Positions 1-7,735 of a stretch of 64,000 nucleotides of DNA are shown here, one piece after another; position 1 is the first letter of the stretch, and each line of letters begins with the position of its first letter. The notes beneath the pieces are model-generated. The model worked only from the letters and a program-made list of their open reading frames with translations. It had not been told where the DNA came from and searched no databases. The translations under genes and the position numbers were made by a program. The stretch covers positions 2,914,001 through 2,978,000 of the forward strand of contig JADJQZ010000001.1 in assembly GCA_016712465.1 (NCBI GenBank). Reading direction: 5' to 3'. The DNA is from Candidatus Obscuribacter sp. (GTDB lineage Bacteria; Cyanobacteriota; Vampirovibrionia; Obscuribacterales; Obscuribacteraceae).

Positions 1-1114
1 ATTGGCAAGGATGTGCTCTTGGCGCTGATAGAGGTCTGGCATTTGTCCAACCGTATTTGCTCCAAACGCCTGGTTCCCTTTCTGCCGGATCTTGTCCAGG
101 AACTCGAAAGAGCCCAAGCGCTGCAACTGACTGCCGAAGAACGGAGCCAATTGCTTGCCCTCAGTGCCTCAAGCGTCGACAGACTTTAAAGGGCGAAAGG
201 CGAAAATATGAGCGAAGCCGCAGCACAACCAAGCGCTCGTCTTTAGTTCGCTCTAAGGTGAAAGTGCGAACTTTCACAGAATGGAGTGACGTGACGCCCG
301 GATTCTTTGAAATTGATACCGTCGCGCATTGCTCCAGAGACGTCAGTGGACGATACCTTTCAACCTTAAACATGACGGACATCGCCACCTGCTGGACCGA
401 GCCGATTGCACTAACAAGGAAAGGTTCGATAGAAGTCATAGCAGCGCTGGAGAAGGTGCTCGAAGTACTGCCCTTTCCGCTGAAAGGACTCGATTCCGAT
501 AATGGTAGTGAGTTCATGAATGAAGACTTTGTCAAATGGTGTGAGCTGAAAAGACTGACCTTTACACGGTCCCGCGAGTACAAGAAAAACGACCAGCCTG
601 GATAGAAGAAAAGAACGGTTCAGTGGTAAGAAAGCTTGTTGGGAAGAGTCGATACGAAGGAAAGAAGGCCTGGCGGATTCTCAATGAGTACTACTCAGTG
701 GCTCGGCTCTACATCAATTTTTTTCAGCCAACGCAGAAGTTGCTATTCAAACATCGGAAAGGCTCTAAAACATACAGAAAATATGACAGAGCTAGAACTC
801 CATATCAACGAGTTTTAGAGAGTGCCCATGTCTCAGAGCAGGATAAGAATGAACTGAGGCGGCTCAAAGAAGGTTTAAGCATGGTCCGACTCAAGAAGGA
901 ACTGGAACGGCTCGGAGCCGATCTGCGGAAACTTGCGGTGGATAGCCCGGACCCTCTTGGAGCCGCCGCCGTAGCACAACGAATTGCGACTCACAAGTTC
1001 ATCCGAGAGTCTAATCAACGCGCACATTCTCTTACCGAGTTACAACCGATGCAAAGAAACCGCTTCGAAGCAGAGCTTCGGCGCACAATTCAGCCTTGCC
1101 GGGAGGAACGCTGA
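1..1114 (+). pseudogene. DDE/integrase-type transposase, 5'-truncated by window, two frameshifts
   Basis: The three frames read in sequence give one continuous transposase of the ISNCY/rve-like integrase type. Frame 1 from base 1 gives the pre-catalytic region (IEVWHLSNRICSKRLVPFLP) and ends at TAA 187-189. A one-base loss near the CTTTAAAG at 184-191 moves it to frame 3, which carries the first catalytic Asp (FEIDTVAH, codon about 315) and the second (LDSDNGSEF, codon about 498) and stops at 603-605. A second one-base loss near 593-596 moves it to frame 2, which holds the catalytic Glu region (IEEKNGSVVRK, codons 605-608) and runs to TGA 1112-1114. The DDE residues are therefore present but split over frames. 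The start lies before the window. Both losses lie in short same-base runs, so true decay and base-calling error are both possible. Confidence 0.85.
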
Positions 1115-1257
1115 TTTCAGCTAAGGACTTTCTCGAAACTGCTAAACGTTCTACCGTTGATAGTGCCCTGATGCGCTTGCTTAAAGACGGAAGTATAACG
1201 AGGATAGGTTGGGGTCAATACCAAATACCAGAACATGCGTTACCTGTTGAGTGCTAA
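1111..1257 (+). CDS. Small winged-helix ORF (AbiEi/DUF6088-like N-terminal domain), possibly a fragment
   Basis: About 48 codons in frame 1, overlapping the transposase stop. The product begins LISAKDFLETAKRSTVDSAL and ends with a wing (SITRIGWGQYQIP). This pattern, helix-turn-helix followed by a G-x-G/Y strand, resembles the winged-helix start of AbiEi-type antitoxins and DUF6088 proteins. A GGGAGG lies at 1101-1106, but the best-placed start would be a CTG at 1111; there is no ATG, GTG or TTG with good spacing except TTG 1096. It may be an IS accessory ORF, a decayed gene, or the remnant of a longer protein. Function is inferred from pattern only. Confidence 0.4.
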   Translation: MISAKDFLETAKRSTVDSALMRLLKDGSITRIGWGQYQIPEHALPVEC

Positions 1258-1291
1258 CAGCAGCTAAAGCTGCTATTAACCCTCAACAGGT
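1242..1291. repeat. Nested inverted repeat (10-bp arms around a 7-bp hairpin)
   Basis: ACCTGTTGAG at 1242-1251 is the exact reverse complement of CTCAACAGGT at 1282-1291. Between them AGCAGCT at 1259-1265 pairs with AGCTGCT at 1268-1274. The structure covers the stop codon of the small ORF and is followed by TTT. It could be a terminator for the IS transcript or a folded end of the mobile element. Confidence 0.7.
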
Positions 1292-1327
1292 TTCACTTTA
1301 ATGACTACCCCAATAATAATCGCCTTC

Positions 1328-1386
1328 GGTACGATTCTTTCTGACGCAACAGTTGGCCTCGGGTACGGATTTAATTTGACGCAATA
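1328..1386. repeat. Two imperfect direct repeats, likely transposase-binding repeats at IS end
   Basis: Two copies of a GGTACG(G)ATT-N5/6-TGACGCAA motif occur at 1328-1351 and 1362-1386, 34 bases apart. Tandem copies of a 20-25 base motif just inside an element's end are typical of transposons with integrase-type transposases, where they bind the enzyme. The assignment as the right end of the element that carries the broken transposase is inference. The remaining bases up to 1483 show no gene. Confidence 0.45.
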
Positions 1387-1483
1387 CGGATAATTTCACT
1401 CACGCCCCAATTTCTGAAAAGACGGGGGTGGGCCTTGATTTGCGGAATGCACCGGTTTGGACGCCTGGTCACGCCCGTAAGTG

Positions 1484-4400
1484 CTACTTTGGCTGCGAAC
1501 TTTCAGGCGTTGCATTCTCCGCTTGAGCCGTCGTAATCATGTCGCGGCTGGCCTTTTGCATGAAGAGAATGTTCCGTAAGGTACTGTCTTTGCCGGAAAG
1601 CCAGTCTGTCTTGCCCGTGGCCTGCATGGGCACAAAGGGCGGCTTGGGAGTCATATCCATAACTGTGGCAGTTTCTTTCGTCTTGTCATTGTCGCCCATG
1701 AGACGCTCAGCGGTAATAGCAGCTTCCGCACCGCCGTAGATTGGCGCTCTTTGTCCGATATAGTCGCGAATAGCGGGATTGGCTCTGAGAATGCGGCTTG
1801 CCGCGTGCTTGGCTTCGCTGCCCAGGATGCGACCACCTTCCACGAAGGAGCGAGGGGAGTTGAGTCTGATCGCTTGCAGGGAAGTTGGTCTCAAGGGTGA
1901 AATGTGAGGGTCGTTGGCGTGGAATTGCGAGCGCAGGAAGTCGGACATGCGGTTCACTTCCGCATTGGCCTTGACCGCATCCATGCCACCTGCCACCAGT
2001 TTGAGGGCAGCGGGCATGCCGGCGCCGAAGACCTGGTTGATGGTGTACTGATTGGTGTCGAAAGGAATCTCGCTCGGTTTCTTGCCTTTCAGTACGGCAT
2101 CGGCCATAAGTTCTGCCAGAGTGTCCATTTTGGCCATGTGGCTGGGCAGATCCGGCAGCACATCACCGAAGGTTTTGCCCTGCAAGGCCGGCAACGGTGT
2201 ATTCATCTGGGCCTTGATCAGTTCGGGCACAACCGCTTCCAGTTCCTGGCGGGGAATGACGATGCGGTCGGTGGGCGCATCAATGTTGGCGAAAACATAG
2301 TCGCCCGGTCTGGAGGCTTCGTGACCATATCTTTCTAGAGCATCGGCATGATCAAGCACGCGCTTGTCGCCATTGGCCCTGGCCCGCATGGTTTCAGCTA
2401 CTATCTTCGGTCTCAAGGCATCGAAGGCGTGCACCTCGAAACCAAGGGGGTTCTCAATGTTGTCGACGAATTCCTTGCCGTATACGTTACGGGTCTCGAG
2501 CTTGCCGCCGGATCTCAGTGACTGCAAGAGTATGCCGAGCGCGCCGCCTCCGTTATGACCGGTCCAGGCTGCTCCCCAGATATCGGCGGTGTTTTCGTCG
2601 GCTTGTGCTTTGAAGATGTTCTCGTAGAGGTCGGCTTTGGTCATTTCACCATGACCGGGAACTGCTACCTTCTCGGCGGCAATTTTGCCGGTTTCAGTGC
2701 CGTAGAGCTTCTTCTCAAGGGCCAGTAGACCATTCTTGACGGCGTCTTTGATTACCTGTTCGCGAATTGACTCATCGAACTTGAGGATACCGCCGTACTG
2801 GTCGTGTCCGATTTCATGACCGTAGATACCGCTGGCGGTGACACTTCTGGTTCCCACCATGTTGCGCGGATAGAGCACGTGGTCCAGGGGCCAGACACCA
2901 TCGATCTGACGCATGGTGTGCGGTCCGGCGCCGCCGTCGGCGGAGATGGAGAAGAGTGGTGGGTTCTTGGAGCGCAGAACGGTGTCCGTGTCGATGCCAT
3001 GGCGCTTCATGTTGGCCATGAGAGAGGAATGAATCTCTCGACCGAAGAGATTGAATTCGTGGGTCCAGCCGTTTACTTCCGAAAGACCCATGCCTATATG
3101 CTGGTTGGCGGCCATCCAGGCCCGGTTGAAGAGGGGGTAGACGTGTTGCAGGTCAGCCTGTCCTTTGACCTGATTGCCGATCTGAACCATGGCGTTGCGC
3201 ACGGCTATATAGCCGGGATCTAGAGGTTTGTAACTGGGGGTGGTGGCTGCATGCATGGGACCGATCATCTGTCCGAGAGCATCCTGCACCATGACCGCTT
3301 CATCGGTCCAACCGGCCATGTCCTGCTTGTTCATCTCGGCCAGTTTGCTGACGGTGTTGACGTTCAGCTCTTGCTCTGCCTTGGTGACGTATTTCCCTAC
3401 GGCCGGCGCAGCTTCCACTACTACCGGCACATCGCCCGGTTTTGTTGCATCAGGAACCTTGGCGGCATCGCCGGGCTCCGGTTTGGAGCCGGGCACATGA
3501 TCGCCTTCCTCACCTTTAAAATGGTCTTTGTTGCCGATTATGTTTCTTGGTTCGCTGCCCTTGCCGGTGCGACTGGCGAGCAGTCTGGCTGCATCGTCGG
3601 AGGAGACCTTGCGGGGATCCAGACCCAGTTCCATCAAATCAAGAGTCTGGGAGTAACCGTGGGCTTTGCCGTCTACTCCGGCTACTCCGTTCAAATACAT
3701 TTCCACCGACTTGTAGTTGGCGGCATGTTTGGCATGGGCATCGGCCATTCTGTGAATGGCCTCCGGTGTCACTTTGATTTCCTGCTCTTTGGGCGCCAGT
3801 CTGTCTGCGGTTTTAGCAGTCCAGGTATCGACCGGTTTGGCAATACGATTAAGAGTGCGTCCAACCAGATATTCATCACTGCTGAAAAAATCCACCTTGG
3901 CATTTTCAAAAGCAGCATAGCGGGCTGTTCCCAGCCGAGACTCGAGGAAGCGTCCCGTCATCTTCTCCGCTTTCAAGCCGACTACGCCACCAGCAGCGGT
4001 GTCCCAGGCGAACATCCCCAGACCGTTGCCTAGGTTGGTGGCCGCCTTGTCGAGGGTGTCCATATCGGTGGCCGTGCCGGCCGTACTGATAGATTCTGCA
4101 AAGGGTCTGACCAGGTCCCGAGCCATAGCACCGAGCATCACTGTTCCTACTATGGCTTTGCCGACGCCGGTTTTTGGCAGAGCGGCTTTCATCACCACAC
4201 CGATACTGGCGGCGATACCTAATTTGGCTGCGGCATGGCCGGGGTTATGAATGTCATGGACGACGGCGTTGATTACACCTTCAGGAGCTCTCGCCAGACC
4301 ACGGCCAAGTACATAAGTCATTCTCTCGCTAGAGGAAGTGGGAGCCGCCTTCGGACCGGCCGCTACTTCGGCAACCTGCATTCCGTTGAGGTCGGCGTGT

Positions 4401-4612
4401 AGTCCGACTCTCAGTGCAGTTGGTGAACTTTCTTTGGGGGGGGCAGTTTCAACTTTGGCAGTTTGGTTTTCTGTTTTATTTGTCGGTGGACCGATCAGTC
4501 CTGCTTCCAGTAGTCTCTGCGTGGCTTGCCGGGCTGTATCCTCCTTGTTATCGCCGGCCTCCAATTGCCTCTTCGTTGGGGCGTTCTGCTCCAAAGGCTG
4601 TTCATTCACCAT
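1484..4612 (-). CDS. Giant uncharacterised protein with HEIGH zinc-protease-like motif
   Basis: About 1042 residues from the ATG at 4612, which has GAGG upstream at good distance; an in-frame GTG at 4687 would add 25 residues but lacks a clear ribosome site. There is no signal peptide. Early on there is an Ala/Gly/Val-rich, weakly hydrophobic stretch (roughly residues 120-170). The centre carries YGHEIGHDQYG (His at about residue 599, Glu 600, His 603), matching the HExxH zinc site, and DENTADIWG about 70 residues later could supply the third ligand, as in gluzincin metallopeptidases. A Pro/Lys/Asp-rich linker (around residues 360-410) separates two halves. I do not recognise the family as a whole. 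It stands alone: IS remains lie downstream and about 600 bases without genes lie upstream. Protease activity is a hypothesis. Confidence 0.75.
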   Translation of the reverse strand: MVNEQPLEQNAPTKRQLEAGDNKEDTARQATQRLLEAGLIGPPTNKTENQTAKVETAPPKESSPTALRVGLHADLNGMQVAEVAAGPKAAPTSSSERMTYVLGRGLARAPEGVINAVVHDIHNPGHAAAKLGIAASIGVVMKAALPKTGVGKAIVGTVMLGAMARDLVRPFAESISTAGTATDMDTLDKAATNLGNGLGMFAWDTAAGGVVGLKAEKMTGRFLESRLGTARYAAFENAKVDFFSSDEYLVGRTLNRIAKPVDTWTAKTADRLAPKEQEIKVTPEAIHRMADAHAKHAANYKSVEMYLNGVAGVDGKAHGYSQTLDLMELGLDPRKVSSDDAARLLASRTGKGSEPRNIIGNKDHFKGEEGDHVPGSKPEPGDAAKVPDATKPGDVPVVVEAAPAVGKYVTKAEQELNVNTVSKLAEMNKQDMAGWTDEAVMVQDALGQMIGPMHAATTPSYKPLDPGYIAVRNAMVQIGNQVKGQADLQHVYPLFNRAWMAANQHIGMGLSEVNGWTHEFNLFGREIHSSLMANMKRHGIDTDTVLRSKNPPLFSISADGGAGPHTMRQIDGVWPLDHVLYPRNMVGTRSVTASGIYGHEIGHDQYGGILKFDESIREQVIKDAVKNGLLALEKKLYGTETGKIAAEKVAVPGHGEMTKADLYENIFKAQADENTADIWGAAWTGHNGGGALGILLQSLRSGGKLETRNVYGKEFVDNIENPLGFEVHAFDALRPKIVAETMRARANGDKRVLDHADALERYGHEASRPGDYVFANIDAPTDRIVIPRQELEAVVPELIKAQMNTPLPALQGKTFGDVLPDLPSHMAKMDTLAELMADAVLKGKKPSEIPFDTNQYTINQVFGAGMPAALKLVAGGMDAVKANAEVNRMSDFLRSQFHANDPHISPLRPTSLQAIRLNSPRSFVEGGRILGSEAKHAASRILRANPAIRDYIGQRAPIYGGAEAAITAERLMGDNDKTKETATVMDMTPKPPFVPMQATGKTDWLSGKDSTLRNILFMQKASRDMITTAQAENATPESSQPK

Positions 4613-5218
4613 GCGCTCATCCTCAGTCTCCGTGTCATGCGCCGACTTGGACAGGCGAAAGCCGCAGGAAAAGTAGGAACTTTTCACGCTCTCAGTTAGC
4701 TTTTCTCAAGCCTTTCCGAACTTTCTAAAACACCGCCCGCCGGTTATGTGAAGAGATTAATTGACAACTAAACAACTGTCACTAGTATTTAATCTTCGAA
4801 AATACGTATAAACCCCACTGATAATCGCGTTAAAAGCCATTCCGGCGGTGATAATTCATATTAGCTGGGTATCACAATAAAAATACCCCTGCCGATTTTC
4901 TTCACCATTAGGCTCATACTCCGCAGCCAGAGCCAGTCTTACGCCTAAAACCGACAGCGCAGCGAAGAAATGAGTTTAACCGTCTCTCACAATTTGCCCG
5001 GCCCGTCGTTTTACAAAATAAATACAACTCTTGTAAAGCTGAGATGCCTCTCACATTCTTCTCAAAACCATGATGGCAAGCTGCTTCCTGCTGGTGCCAG
5101 GCCGGAAGTGTTAAAAGCGGCGCATGCTAATTACAGCTGCAGGCTTTAGAGTTTCTATGTTATTTGCCCATGTGAGGGCGAAGTCTATATTAAAGAACAA
5201 GTGGAGACGGAAAGCATA
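4613..5218. other. 600-base region without a gene
   Basis: The stretch separates the divergent HEIGH protein and fabG. No ORF with protein-like composition and no tRNA signature was seen. It contains one good promoter-like sequence on the + strand (listed separately) that sits over 400 bases before fabG, so a long leader or an unannotated small RNA is possible. Confidence 0.5.
4761..4788 (+). promoter_or_regulatory. Sigma-70-type promoter candidate
   Basis: TTGACA at 4761-4766, a 16-base spacer, and TAGTAT at 4783-4788 (four of six consensus bases). The region is AT-rich. The nearest + strand gene is fabG at 5219, so the target is unclear. Confidence 0.35.
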
Positions 5219-5959
5219 ATGAGCACACTAGCCAACCAGGTGGCAGTGGTGACCGGTTCCGGCAGAGGAATCGGTAGAGCCATAGCCAGCGCCCTGATGA
5301 AAGAAGGCGCGAAGATTGTCATCAGCGACATCAATGAAGAACTTTGCGCCAAGACCGCTGAGGAACTGAGAGCCCTTGGTGCTGAAGCCATTTCAGTACC
5401 CTGCAATGTCACTCAATCAGAGTCGGTGGCCAAGATGGTGGAATCGGTCATGAAAGAGTGGGGACGCATTGACATCCTCGTCAATAACGCCGGCATCACC
5501 AGAGACAATCTCTTTATGCGAATGTCCGAGGGAGAATGGCAGGCTGTCATCGATACCAATTTGACATCCGCCTTCAAAGTTACCCAACCGGTTCTCAAGG
5601 TAATGTCCAAGCAAAGAACCGGTCGCATCATCAATATTGCCAGCACTACAGGCGTGCACGGTAACTTTGGTCAGGTGAACTACGCCGCAGCTAAAGCCGG
5701 CTTGATTGGTTTTACCAAGACGATTGCTCTTGAGTACGCCAGCCGCAATATCACAGCCAACGTAGTTGCTCCCGGCTTCATCGATACCGATATGACCAAA
5801 GCTCTTGGTGAGGAAATTATAAACAAGTACGTGGAACGCATTCCCTTGAAGCGCATGGGTACTCCTGACGACATCGCTAATGCGGTGGTATTCTTCGCCG
5901 GACCCGGTGCCTATGTGACTGGACAGGTCATGGAAGTGAATGGCGGGCTTTATACATAA
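5219..5959 (+). CDS. fabG: 3-oxoacyl-[acyl-carrier-protein] reductase
   Basis: Reduces 3-oxoacyl-ACP with NADPH in each cycle of type II fatty acid synthesis in the cytoplasm. The 246-residue product has the usual FabG length. It shows the short-chain dehydrogenase signature: TGSGRGIG cofactor loop at 12-19, NNAG at 89-92, and the catalytic Asn114-Ser142-Tyr155-Lys159 set (NYAAAKAG). The C-terminus TGQVMEVNGGLYT is typical. ATG 5219 is preferred, with GGAAAG six bases upstream; an in-frame GTG at 5201 would add six residues. It heads a fabG-acpP-fabF cluster on the same strand, which argues for FabG rather than a general SDR. Confidence 0.93.
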   Translation: MSTLANQVAVVTGSGRGIGRAIASALMKEGAKIVISDINEELCAKTAEELRALGAEAISVPCNVTQSESVAKMVESVMKEWGRIDILVNNAGITRDNLFMRMSEGEWQAVIDTNLTSAFKVTQPVLKVMSKQRTGRIINIASTTGVHGNFGQVNYAAAKAGLIGFTKTIALEYASRNITANVVAPGFIDTDMTKALGEEIINKYVERIPLKRMGTPDDIANAVVFFAGPGAYVTGQVMEVNGGLYT

Positions 5960-6000
5960 GCCCTTTCAATTGGTTATCTAAATCATTTACAAATCAGATG

Positions 6001-6028
6001 TTGCAATCCGTACGTGTTATTCTATTTT
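6001..6028 (+). promoter_or_regulatory. Weak promoter candidate before acpP
   Basis: TTGCAA at 6001-6006, 16 bases, then TATTTT at 6023-6028, about 65 bases before acpP. This would allow acpP to be expressed independently of fabG, which is common for the abundant carrier protein. The match is modest. Confidence 0.3.
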
Positions 6029-6092
6029 GCCTTGGCACTCCTTAGTGTCCAGCTTAGTTTTACGTGCGTTTTCAGGGGGGAGTTAAATACTC

Positions 6093-6332
6093 ATGGAAGA
6101 GAAGGAAGCCTTCGAAAGAGTCAAGAAGGTGGCCGTGGCTCAGCTTAACGTCAACGGCGACGAAGTGACCATGGAAGCAAGCTTCACTAAGGATCTTGGT
6201 GCTGATTCGCTCGATACAGTCGAACTCGTTATGGCTCTTGAAGAAGAGTTTGGAATGGAAATTCCGGACGAGGACGCCGAGAAAATCACCACCGTTGGTG
6301 AAGCAGTCAAATACATTGCATCGCACCTCTAA
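6093..6332 (+). CDS. acpP: Acyl carrier protein
   Basis: A 79-residue acidic carrier protein that holds growing acyl chains on a phosphopantetheine arm. The DSL motif (LGADSLDTVELVMALEEEFG) places the attachment serine at residue 39, and the sequence continues with the usual acidic recognition helix and DEDAEKITTVGEAV. Length is normal for the family. A purine-rich GGGGGGAG lies upstream at about 6075-6082, slightly far from the ATG. It lies between fabG and fabF, the classic arrangement, and supplies substrate to both. Confidence 0.97.
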   Translation: MEEKEAFERVKKVAVAQLNVNGDEVTMEASFTKDLGADSLDTVELVMALEEEFGMEIPDEDAEKITTVGEAVKYIASHL

Positions 6333-6377
6333 ACTCTTAGCTTTAGACGGCGTTTGCCAGAGTATTGTAGTCAGAGC

Positions 6378-6405
6378 GGGCCGCCCTCAGGGTGTCGGCC
6401 CTTTC
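6378..6405 (+). terminator. Hairpin between acpP and fabF (terminator or attenuator)
   Basis: GGGCCG at 6378-6383 pairs with CGGCCC at 6396-6401, with an inner CCC/GGG possibility, and is followed by TTTCT. It sits about 45 bases after the acpP stop and before the fabF start at 6440. It probably ends part of the transcripts after acpP so that the carrier protein is made in excess over FabF; the short T run suggests partial read-through. Confidence 0.5.
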
Positions 6406-6439
6406 TGGTGTGGTAATAACTAGAGATGATTTTTCGACA

Positions 6440-7702
6440 ATGACCAAAGAGCGTGTAGTCGTCACAGGGATAGGTCCGATTTCGGCTGTCGGTACCGGCA
6501 AGGATGATTTCTGGCAAGGTATAGTCAGCGGTCGCTCAGGCGTTAAGTTAGTTCAGCGTATTCCTGAAAAGCTGAGACCGTCCTGCAAAATTGCTGCAGA
6601 GATGCTCGATTTTGATCCCTCTCAGTATATGGACCACAAAGCCGTGAAGCGCTCCGATCGGTTCATTCAGTTCGCCATAGCCGCTTCCAAGCTGGCTCTT
6701 GCCGACTCCAAGTTGGATTTGAGCAAAGAAGATATGGAGAAAGTAGGAACAGCTGTAGGCTCGGCCGCCGGTGGCTTCCAGACCATCGAAGATCAGTACG
6801 GCGTCTTGATGGAGAAAGGGCCGGACCGTTGTTCACCTTTCACCGTGCCTATGCTTATCGTCAACATGGCTGCCGGATGGGTTTCCATGCTGCATGGAGC
6901 CAAGGGACCGAACACCTGTTCAGTTACAGCCTGCGCCACTTCCGCACACTCTATCGGAGATGCCTATCGCATTATCGAAAGAGGCGAGGCCGATATTATG
7001 TTTGCCGGCGGTTCGGAAGCTCCAATCGCTGCTCTCGTGATGGCCGGATTTGCATCTGCCCGCACCCTCAGCACCAGAAATGATGCTCCCGAAAAAGCCA
7101 GCCGCCCTTTTGATAAAAAACGCGATGGTTTTGTCATGGGGGAAGGCGGAGCTATTTTGATTTTGGAATCGTTGAGCCATGCCAAAGCCCGTGGCGCCCA
7201 CATTTATGCTGAACTGGTCGGCTTCGGCAGCACCGGTGACGCCTACGATATCGTGCAACCTTGTGCCGACGGTGCCGGTGCAGCACGGGCCATGAAGATG
7301 GCTCTCAAGCAGGCCGGCATCCAACCCGAGGAAGTGGACTACATCAATGCCCATGGTACTTCCACACCTCTTGGCGACAAAGCCGAGACCAATGCCATCA
7401 AAGCAGTCTTCGGTGAGCACGCTACTTCCCATAAGCTCTGTGTCTCTTCAACCAAGTCTATGACCGGACACCTGCTCGGTGCGGCGGGAGCCATCGAAGC
7501 AGCGGTAGCGGTTCTGGCAATTGAGGATTCCATTATTCCTCCTACCATCAACTACGAAGAGCCTGATCCGGACTGCGATCTCAACTATGTGCCTAATAAG
7601 GCCATCCACGGAGCCAAGGTTGAGATCACTATGTCAAACAGCTTCGGTTTCGGCGGTCACAACTGCTCTCTTGTTTTCAGACGATTCAAAGACGCCTACT
7701 AA
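6440..7702 (+). CDS. fabF: 3-oxoacyl-[acyl-carrier-protein] synthase II
   Basis: Condensing enzyme that elongates acyl-ACP with malonyl-ACP. The 420-residue protein from ATG 6440 has the thiolase-fold Cys-His-His triad: Cys165 in VTACATSAHSIGDA, His305 in NAHGTSTPLGD and His344 in MTGHLLGAAG. The glycine-rich C-terminus NSFGFGGHNCSLVF is also typical. A GTG at 6392 is in frame but lies inside the preceding hairpin and adds a non-conserved extension, so ATG 6440 is preferred although its ribosome site is weak. It follows acpP on the same strand. Confidence 0.95.
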   Translation: MTKERVVVTGIGPISAVGTGKDDFWQGIVSGRSGVKLVQRIPEKLRPSCKIAAEMLDFDPSQYMDHKAVKRSDRFIQFAIAASKLALADSKLDLSKEDMEKVGTAVGSAAGGFQTIEDQYGVLMEKGPDRCSPFTVPMLIVNMAAGWVSMLHGAKGPNTCSVTACATSAHSIGDAYRIIERGEADIMFAGGSEAPIAALVMAGFASARTLSTRNDAPEKASRPFDKKRDGFVMGEGGAILILESLSHAKARGAHIYAELVGFGSTGDAYDIVQPCADGAGAARAMKMALKQAGIQPEEVDYINAHGTSTPLGDKAETNAIKAVFGEHATSHKLCVSSTKSMTGHLLGAAGAIEAAVAVLAIEDSIIPPTINYEEPDPDCDLNYVPNKAIHGAKVEITMSNSFGFGGHNCSLVFRRFKDAY

Positions 7703-7735
7703 GGACGTTCGAATTACAAAAGGACCTTTGCCCCT

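Noticed and set aside
184..191. Programmed -1 frameshift site in the transposase
   Set aside because: The sequence does not have an X-XXY-YYZ slippery heptamer in the right phase, and a second shift occurs later, so decay or error is more likely.
3251..4033. 260-codon open frame on + strand
   Set aside because: Lies wholly antisense to the HEIGH protein; composition (His/Gly/Phe-rich) is typical of a shadow frame and no start signal is present.
4613..4687. N-terminal extension of the HEIGH protein from GTG 4687
   Set aside because: No ribosome site there, whereas ATG 4612 has GAGG upstream; kept only as alternative.
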